A DNA stretch of 9,076 nt from CAIXDB01 sp038327915 (GTDB taxonomy: Bacteria > Patescibacteriota > Minisyncoccia > Phycocordibacterales > DATDWN01), in assembly GCA_038327915.1 (NCBI GenBank), contig JBBQLO010000031.1:1-9076 (forward strand). The letters are read 5' to 3'. A program made the translations under genes and the position numbers. The notes beneath the pieces were generated by a model. It worked only from the letters and a program-made list of their open reading frames with translations. It had not been told where the DNA came from and searched no databases. Each line of letters opens with the position of its first letter. Position 1 is the stretch's first letter. Below are positions 1 to 5,596 of this stretch, piece after piece.

Positions 1-1
1 G

Positions 2-157
2 GGTGCGGAAGGCGGACACGGGGAGGAACACGCCTCATGGAGTGTTCTGGAGCGGATGCTGAGTCGTGACGGAATTCATTGTCAGAGTCATCACTTACAC
101 ATTTTTAATAAAATAAGTTCGAGCAAAGTCGTAAAGACACACCAAAATAAATACTAG
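2..157 (+). CDS. possible 3' end of an unidentified gene (partial, cut by left edge)
   Basis: One frame is open from the left edge to a TAG at 155-157, giving 51 residues; the other two rightward frames close by about position 69. A strong intrinsic terminator begins 24 bases after the stop, as expected for a gene end. The peptide contains a stretch reading ASWSVLERMLSRDGI and is rich in His and Lys towards its end; I do not recognise the family. The first 70 bases are clearly more GC-rich than the rest of the window, and GAACAC (26-31) can pair with GTGTTC (42-47). The end of a structured RNA gene is therefore an alternative. With so few codons the coding call is weak. Confidence 0.3.
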   Translation, partial: GAEGGHGEEHASWSVLERMLSRDGIHCQSHHLHIFNKISSSKVVKTHQNKY

Positions 158-180
158 ATTTGGGGAACATTGTCTCGCGA

Positions 181-201
181 AGCTCCCGTAAGGGGGTTTT
201 T
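181..201 (+). terminator. intrinsic terminator with GTAA tetraloop
   Basis: CTCCC (183-187) pairs with GGGGG (192-196) around a GTAA loop of the stable GNRA type. A181 and G182 extend the stem by pairing with T198 and T197. Five T residues (197-201) follow directly. This is the usual form of a Rho-independent terminator for rightward transcription, and it would isolate the downstream surface-protein gene from read-through out of the gene at the left edge. Confidence 0.75.
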
Positions 202-270
202 AGTCGGTCTCGCATATCTTTTGTTTTCAGTAGGATCGAGAGAGTATCAAACTATACAGCTACGTACTAT

Positions 271-299
271 TTGACATTTATCAATCAATATGATATGAT
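271..299 (+). promoter_or_regulatory. sigma70-type promoter giving a leaderless mRNA
   Basis: A perfect -35 box TTGACA (271-276) is followed by a 17-base spacer and a -10 box TATGAT (294-299), which matches five of six consensus positions. A start site about seven bases past the -10 box falls near 306, only about three bases before the ATG at 309. No Shine-Dalgarno sequence could fit in such a leader. A second TATGAT at 289-294 overlaps this one, but its spacer of 12 is too short. The match to the housekeeping consensus is seen directly; the leaderless reading is inferred. Confidence 0.75.
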
Positions 300-308
300 A
301 TTGTAAAT

Positions 309-3300
309 ATGAATATATCTACAGACATCGAAAAAAGCATACATCAAAGACCTACTAGACGCGTGACGGGGCACATTCTTTCTGCTATTTTAATAGTATC
401 TGAATTGTCTCTTGGAAGTGGCTTAGCTTTTGTACCAAATTCTACTCAAGCAGACACTCAGTCCGCTACTCAAATAAATGTTCCAAACCTTATTCAGAGT
501 ACGGCCATAAAAGTTATTTCTCCTTCTTCGGGTCAAACTCTCATGGGCCCTATCTTACTGGCTATAAATGATGTGCCTGCAGGTACAGCCACTGTTGAAT
601 ATTGGTTGAACGGAAAGCGTTTTACCAATGCACTGAGCGGTTCTTACAATTACGAATGGAATTCATTTTATGGTTGGAACGGTAATTATGTTGTTGAAGC
701 AGTGGCGCGAGATAGTAGTGGCAACGAAACTTCACGTAGTTCAAAAGTAAATTTTACTATCGTTAATCCTGGTGGGGGAGGTGTGACTTTAACATCGACT
801 AATATTTTAAACCAGACTTTGAGCGGTACCGTAACTATTAGTGCTAAAACTAGTCTTCCTTCAGGTACCTCACTTGAGCGCATGCTTATTAGAATAGATG
901 GTAATAGTGTTGGATCACTATCGTATGTCCCCAGCATCACTTATGTTTTAGATACTACTACATTGCGCAATGGTATGCATGAGGTAGTTATTGCTGGTTA
1001 TAACGCGCCTCAGGATAACGGTGGTTTTGGTTTGGTACAAGTGCCCATTACCGTCAATAATGGTCATGTATTACAAGAAATTCGTGCTACTTATAGTAAT
1101 ATTTTTATATCACCCGGACAAGCAGTAAATCTTTCGGCTCGTGCGGTATACACCGATGGCCAGGAGCAACCACTTTCTTCAGGTATCAGTTTTTCAAGCG
1201 ATTCACCGCAAGTAGCATCGGTTTCGGATTCTGGTACAGTAACTGGGGTTGGACAGGGGAACGCAAAAATCACCATGAGCGGTTTTGGAAAAAATCGGAT
1301 TCTACATGTCTATGTTGACCCGTTGAATCATGGTTTTCCACACTTGTCTAAAGGCGGGGGAGTCTTAACGGTGTATGATCCTTCCAAGTCAATATATATG
1401 AGAAGTCTGTTTTTTCTTGGAAGCCAGGCAATGCAACAAAATCCGGGTTTAGGAAGCATTATGCAGTCAGCCGGGATAAATACAATGGAAGAAAATTTGT
1501 ATTATAACCCAATTGATATTCACTCCTCGGATTATAACAGCTGGCAGAGCGCGGTTGATGTTGAATACAATAAAAAAATTGCTTTGGCAAAACAATATAA
1601 TTTTGGTTTGTATTTTTCGGGTGATGATATTGCGAGGACTTCAGCCAATTTAAATAATTCTATTGATGCTAGTTCTTTCGGGCCAAAGGCTGTACAACAC
1701 GCATTTCAGATTATCGCAAATAGTGGACAACAAGTCGGCGCGGATATGGTAGATGAAGTTAACTATCAATGGGGAGACAACCCTAAACCGACCAACGGCG
1801 CATGGCTTTCCCTTTCACCTTCGATTCCCGACAATGCTTTTACAACTCTCATGAGTACCATTAACAGCGTTTCCGGAAGAATGCCAATTAGTTGGCCGGT
1901 AACTACAGGATCGGCCCAAGCGGTAGAAAATTGGGAAGGTAATCCTCAATTTTCCGATTATCATACTTTGTATTGGACATATATTACAACTAAGGCAGTA
2001 TATCCATGGTCACCTTCGCTAAATCAATCTGAAGAAAATTTACAAAACTTCATGGATAAATACACCGACAGGACAAAAGCTCTTATTACACTTCAGTCGG
2101 CTATGGGTTCCGGATATGTCAAAAACCCCTGTGGAATAGCTGGGAAGCCAGACTGTGCCGATGGTTTTGTTCCCGGTCAGGACACTATTTACGTTGCTGG
2201 AATGACACCCACTCAAATATCCGCAAGTCTTTTTAACGAAGTTGCGCGTGGCGCTGCTGGGGTACGCGTCTATGCCTATGACACACCACCATGGAAAGTT
2301 TGTAGAGCAACCAAGCCTATTAAATTAACTTTGAATGTCGATTGTCTCCAGCAAGGATCTGATCCGTTTGGTCTTGGTCAAGACAGATGGCAGGCATTAA
2401 GTACTTCGTTTAATCTTATTAGAAAACTTGAGCCGGATATTTTGCAACCCTTAACCAGTTCAATTGATTTGGGTGCCAATTTTTATACCGGAGCAAAAAG
2501 TGGTTCAAACAGTCGTATGCTTATTACCACGAACATGTCTGAGGTGTCGTATACAGAAACAGTAGATTTGTCACCGTACATGTATAGTGGAGCAGGCTCA
2601 ATTGAGAGGTATCGAATTTTGGGGAATTCTGTTTACAGTGATATTGTTGCAAATACTTCCTCGGTTCAGCAGTTATTTGAACCAGGTCAGACGGTTATTT
2701 GGGTTTTTCGACCTAATACGGACACTGAAGCCCCTAAAGTTTCCATCGTCTTGCCTTCAGTAGATAATTCAGTTTCCGGAACGGTTAACCTTGTCGCTTC
2801 TGCTTCAGACAATATCGGCGTAACCTCGGTCCAGTTCAAAGTGGATGACTCTAATTTTGGAGTCTCGAGCGAGACAGATCCTTATAGCGTATTTTTTGAT
2901 ACTACAAAAGTTTCCAACGGCAGTCACACTATCTCTGCCAGTGCATCCGACGCTGCGGGCAATACTGGAAATGCCTCACCTGTAACTATTGTTGTTAATA
3001 ATAAAGTTGCAGTTATTATTCCTCCGGTCGTGCCACCAGTATTGCCACCTGTTATTATTCCAACCCCAATAGTAGTCCCTTCTCAATCCACCACAACTTC
3101 AACTATTGCTCCTATTTTTGGACTTGTTGCAGAATGGCCTTTGTCTGACGGATCAGGTTTTGGCGCAGTGAATTCTTCTGGTACGAATACTGTGTTGTCA
3201 CTTATTGGTTCACCGACATGGTCACCACTTAGTGATTGTAAATTACAGACGACATGCCTTTCTTTTAATGGTAGTACTCAGTCTGCACAAGCTACGTTGG

Positions 3301-4232
3301 ATCTTTCTCACACTTCTGCCGTTACTGTTTCTTTTTGGATGAATATTCCTGCGTATACTAATACAAATGGCTTGGCTCTCGAGTTTGCTTCAAGTCAATA
3401 TGGTTTTAACGGTGAAGTAGGAGGTTTTGTAGTTGATCCAAATTCAGGAGAAAATGGAGGAGGAAGTTTTGAAGTGGGTCTTAAGGGTGATGTTGGTTAC
3501 AACAGAGTCTTGTTTGCAAGACCAACGGCTGGAGCATGGCATCAGTACACATTTGTTTTTGATAAAAGTGCATCTTCTACACAGGAAGTTATCCCATACG
3601 TAGATGGGTTACCAGTGGCTTATACTCAGGTTTCTTCAAGTGACAATGTTAATAATTTTGGGAATTTATCTCTAAGTGTTATGTCAAGAGGGGGCACTAC
3701 ATTGTTTGCTTCAGGTAAAATACAGGATATAAAAATATATAGCGGAGCTTTTCCTCCTGTAAATTCTCCAGTTATAGAGATTGCACCTGCTCAGGTATTT
3801 ACTTTTTTGCCTCACTATGACAATGATACTGTGGTTGCTGATGGTGACGTGTCGTACCTTATTATGAGTCATGCGCGTATTCCGTTTACATCATACCCGG
3901 CATATAAAAGACTTGGGTACGAAAATCGAGTACACAATCTTTCGGGTGATACATCTGGATATCCATTCGCCACCACTACTGACGGTCAAAAATATAACAT
4001 AGGAGATCCTGCTGGAGCACACCCCGTCGGTAGCTGGCTTATTAATGCGGATAACGTATATTATGTATCTACAGCAGGAATTATTCTGGTACCTTCTATT
4101 CGAATGGTTATTTCTAATGGGAATAAGATAGAGAATGTTCTACCTATGAATATTTCTGATATAAATGCGTACAATGATGGTTCTCATTTGCCGGACATGA
4201 CTCCTCTGGATTCGAGAGTTTGGACAGAATAA
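309..4232 (+). CDS. large secreted multidomain surface protein with a putative glycoside-hydrolase-like core
   Basis: The 1307-residue product starts with a basic segment (RPTRR, 14-18) and a hydrophobic stretch (about 19-42), with likely signal cleavage after TQA (about 48). By eye the order is: Ig-like domains at about 66-152 and 158-251; a BIG2-type domain at about 254-337; a 345-700 region with alternating strands and helices resembling a TIM barrel; a beta-sandwich at about 718-801; a Big_7-type Ig domain at about 807-898; a proline-rich linker (904-924); a LamG/concanavalin-like domain at about 937-1148; and two tandem surface-type modules at about 1165-1300. In the barrel, ADMVDEVNY (478-486) offers Glu483 as an acid/base candidate and GVRVYAYD (651-658) resembles a last barrel strand. 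Six cysteines lie in three close pairs. No LPXTG motif or C-terminal membrane helix is seen, so attachment may rest on the C-terminal modules. The hydrolase role is inferred from fold-like features and no CAZy family is assigned. The start is fixed by the promoter just upstream. Confidence 0.9.
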   Translation: MNISTDIEKSIHQRPTRRVTGHILSAILIVSELSLGSGLAFVPNSTQADTQSATQINVPNLIQSTAIKVISPSSGQTLMGPILLAINDVPAGTATVEYWLNGKRFTNALSGSYNYEWNSFYGWNGNYVVEAVARDSSGNETSRSSKVNFTIVNPGGGGVTLTSTNILNQTLSGTVTISAKTSLPSGTSLERMLIRIDGNSVGSLSYVPSITYVLDTTTLRNGMHEVVIAGYNAPQDNGGFGLVQVPITVNNGHVLQEIRATYSNIFISPGQAVNLSARAVYTDGQEQPLSSGISFSSDSPQVASVSDSGTVTGVGQGNAKITMSGFGKNRILHVYVDPLNHGFPHLSKGGGVLTVYDPSKSIYMRSLFFLGSQAMQQNPGLGSIMQSAGINTMEENLYYNPIDIHSSDYNSWQSAVDVEYNKKIALAKQYNFGLYFSGDDIARTSANLNNSIDASSFGPKAVQHAFQIIANSGQQVGADMVDEVNYQWGDNPKPTNGAWLSLSPSIPDNAFTTLMSTINSVSGRMPISWPVTTGSAQAVENWEGNPQFSDYHTLYWTYITTKAVYPWSPSLNQSEENLQNFMDKYTDRTKALITLQSAMGSGYVKNPCGIAGKPDCADGFVPGQDTIYVAGMTPTQISASLFNEVARGAAGVRVYAYDTPPWKVCRATKPIKLTLNVDCLQQGSDPFGLGQDRWQALSTSFNLIRKLEPDILQPLTSSIDLGANFYTGAKSGSNSRMLITTNMSEVSYTETVDLSPYMYSGAGSIERYRILGNSVYSDIVANTSSVQQLFEPGQTVIWVFRPNTDTEAPKVSIVLPSVDNSVSGTVNLVASASDNIGVTSVQFKVDDSNFGVSSETDPYSVFFDTTKVSNGSHTISASASDAAGNTGNASPVTIVVNNKVAVIIPPVVPPVLPPVIIPTPIVVPSQSTTTSTIAPIFGLVAEWPLSDGSGFGAVNSSGTNTVLSLIGSPTWSPLSDCKLQTTCLSFNGSTQSAQATLDLSHTSAVTVSFWMNIPAYTNTNGLALEFASSQYGFNGEVGGFVVDPNSGENGGGSFEVGLKGDVGYNRVLFARPTAGAWHQYTFVFDKSASSTQEVIPYVDGLPVAYTQVSSSDNVNNFGNLSLSVMSRGGTTLFASGKIQDIKIYSGAFPPVNSPVIEIAPAQVFTFLPHYDNDTVVADGDVSYLIMSHARIPFTSYPAYKRLGYENRVHNLSGDTSGYPFATTTDGQKYNIGDPAGAHPVGSWLINADNVYYVSTAGIILVPSIRMVISNGNKIENVLPMNISDINAYNDGSHLPDMTPLDSRVWTE

Positions 4233-4239
4233 GAGTCCA
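4221..4239 (+). terminator. weak hairpin spanning the stop codon of the surface-protein gene
   Basis: TGGAC (4221-4225) pairs with GTCCA (4235-4239) around a nine-base loop that contains the TAA stop (4230-4232). An AT-rich stretch follows, but there is no clean T tract. It is the only hairpin seen in the 12-base gap between the two convergent genes and might act weakly as a terminator in either direction. The short stem makes this a tentative call. Confidence 0.2.
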
Positions 4240-4244
4240 TTAAA

Positions 4245-4733
4245 TTAACCTTTAACCTTGAGCCTGGTTTGTTTATGTTTGTCTATTTTAGGCATGCGTA
4301 TGACTAAAAGTCCGTGTTTTTCTATTGCTTCAGCTTCTTCCACTTCTATTTCCGCTGGAAGCATGACAGTTCGACTAAATACTCCCCAGTATAGCTCCTG
4401 ATGAAAATAATCCTCGTCTTTTATGAGTCTTTCGGTTTCTCGCTTACCTTTAATTGTTACTATGTCGCGAGTGATAGATATATCAAGGTCCTCTGGACGA
4501 ACTCCAGCGACCATTGTTTTGATAACAATTTCCGTGGGAGTCTGGTAGACGTCGACCGTTAGTTGGCCTTCCTCTTCCTCCTCTGCCCATGATCCACTTT
4601 GCGATATGGATGTAGGAACTCCTGTTGGTATTTTGTGAGGAGGTGCTGCAAATTCTACATCGTCGTTTTCTTGCATATCATCCATTCGCACTGCACCAGT
4701 TAGTTTTTCAAAAAATGATCGGTTGTCTTTCAT
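4245..4733 (-). CDS. hsp20: Hsp20 / alpha-crystallin family small heat-shock protein
   Basis: The 162-residue product is an ATP-independent holdase that binds unfolding proteins in the cytoplasm and normally forms large oligomers. The alpha-crystallin domain spans about 56-150. It has the family hallmarks: a first strand GQLTVDVYQ, the segment VAGVRPEDLDISI (75-87), VTIKGKRE (92-99), the FSRTVMLP region (119-126) and GLLVIRMPK (141-149). The N-terminal arm has an acidic run EEEEE (51-55). The C-terminal tail LKV (158-160) matches the I-X-I/V anchor that docks onto neighbouring subunits. Length is typical. No Shine-Dalgarno sequence precedes the ATG; a TATAAA (minus strand, 4755-4750) could be a -10 box with a leader of about ten bases, but no good -35 box is visible. 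It lies 102 bases downstream of the PrsW-family gene in the same direction and may be co-transcribed with it. Confidence 0.93.
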   Translation of the reverse strand: MKDNRSFFEKLTGAVRMDDMQENDDVEFAAPPHKIPTGVPTSISQSGSWAEEEEEGQLTVDVYQTPTEIVIKTMVAGVRPEDLDISITRDIVTIKGKRETERLIKDEDYFHQELYWGVFSRTVMLPAEIEVEEAEAIEKHGLLVIRMPKIDKHKQTRLKVKG

Positions 4734-4786
4734 GGTAATAATGTTATTTTTTATAATTTCAAATGCGAACCGTATGTGAGGCTAAA

Positions 4787-4818
4787 ATTAAAATTCTTAC
4801 ATGTATAATAATTTTAAT
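4787..4818 (-). terminator. AT-only inverted repeat between the PrsW-family gene and hsp20
   Basis: ATTAAAATT (4787-4795) and AATTTTAAT (4810-4818) form a nine-base stem with a 14-base loop. In the leftward transcript the stem is followed by TTTTAG. It sits just past the prsW stop (4836-4838). A stem without GC pairs is weak, so it may be only AT-rich sequence or a partial terminator separating the two genes. Confidence 0.25.
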
Positions 4819-4835
4819 ATAACTTAGGCTTAAAC

Positions 4836-5543
4836 TTATGTTTGAACTTTTGGTCGGATATCGTTTTGAACTTTTTCAAATAAGAGCATAAGTGTGATCA
4901 CTCCAACCCACACCGATCCAAAGACTAAAAAAATATGACCTTCACTCTGTTGTATTATAAATAAATTAAACAAGGTATGCAATGTAATGGCGAGGATAAG
5001 TCCACACGCGAGATATATTCTCCGAGTTGAGTTGTTTTTGTAGTAAGAAATGGCCATGAACACTCCTATTGTTGCAGAGGACATGGTGTGTAAGAGAGAA
5101 GCTCCAATAAAACGTAAATTACCTGTTACGATTGTGCCCACGAAGTCGCCACTATGAATAGGGTCTACAAGAAAAAGAGTATTTTCGAGCGCTACAAAAC
5201 CGAGAGCAGAGACAATGAGGTAAATCATGTCGTCGACAGGTTCGTCTGTCGCTTTGTTTCGTAGGGCTATATAGTACACCGTGCCAAATTTGAATAACTC
5301 TTCCAGTGTTGCCCACAGAACAAAAGTTATAGTTCCGCCGTGAATATATTCGTACACTATCTTTTGGAAAGGAAGGACAAGAACCACAGAAAGCATTCCA
5401 CCAAGAAATGCGAGTGTAATCATTTTATGTGGTTCCGGATGTCTGTCTTCTTTGAGCCAGAACCATAACCAAATGAAGGCGGGGATAAGACCTAAAAGAA
5501 ATGCGAGGATAAAGGGATATTTTTCTATGAATGTGAGCAGCAT
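4836..5543 (-). CDS. prsW: PrsW-family intramembrane metalloprotease
   Basis: This 235-residue polytopic membrane protein has about seven or eight hydrophobic segments, beginning at about 10-30. Family signatures are in order: EDRHPEP (32-38) after the first helix, the paired glutamates EELFK (81-85), EPVDDMIY (101-108) leading into GFVALEN (115-121), Arg144 with His152 in the next helix, and LHTLFN (188-193). The conserved Glu, His and Asn residues are those proposed to bind metal in this superfamily of CAAX-protease-like enzymes. In Bacillus subtilis, PrsW makes the first cut of the anti-sigma factor RsiW; no sigma/anti-sigma pair is present here, so the substrate is unknown and the symbol is at family level. 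The ATG follows the 40-base palindrome at 5557-5596 and lacks a Shine-Dalgarno sequence. Position in a leftward run after valS suggests possible co-transcription, subject to that hairpin. Confidence 0.88.
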   Translation of the reverse strand: MLLTFIEKYPFILAFLLGLIPAFIWLWFWLKEDRHPEPHKMITLAFLGGMLSVVLVLPFQKIVYEYIHGGTITFVLWATLEELFKFGTVYYIALRNKATDEPVDDMIYLIVSALGFVALENTLFLVDPIHSGDFVGTIVTGNLRFIGASLLHTMSSATIGVFMAISYYKNNSTRRIYLACGLILAITLHTLFNLFIIQQSEGHIFLVFGSVWVGVITLMLLFEKVQNDIRPKVQT

Positions 5544-5556
5544 ATTGTTAAAATGA

Positions 5557-5596
5557 TGGAAATTTATTAGTAAAATATTTTACTAATAAATTTCCA
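5557..5596. repeat. perfect 40-base palindrome between valS and the PrsW-family gene
   Basis: Positions 5557-5576 are the exact reverse complement of 5577-5596, with no central spacer; one arm begins TGGAAATTTATTAG. It begins at the base directly after the valS stop codon (TAG, minus strand 5599-5597) and ends 13 bases before the prsW ATG. As RNA it would fold into a long, mostly A-U hairpin. Possible roles are terminator or attenuator, mRNA 3'-end stabiliser, processing site, or dyad operator. No long U tract follows on the leftward strand (the sequence reads TCATTTTAAC), so a classical terminator is not clear. Confidence 0.85.

Noticed and set aside
1..120. End of tmRNA, RNase P RNA, SRP RNA or 5S/23S rRNA
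   Set aside because: None of the conserved core motifs of these RNAs was recognised, including no CCA end and no SRP tetraloop motif. Kept only as an open alternative to a coding tail.
172..213. GTCTCGC direct repeats at 172-178 and 207-213, with a third copy at 7880-7886
   Set aside because: Seven bases is too short to be meaningful at these distances, and there are no flanking similarities suggesting a mobile element or attachment site.
686..1276. Leftward frames at 686-940 and 1091-1276
   Set aside because: Antisense to Ig-like domains of the large surface protein, with no ribosome-binding site and no family features.
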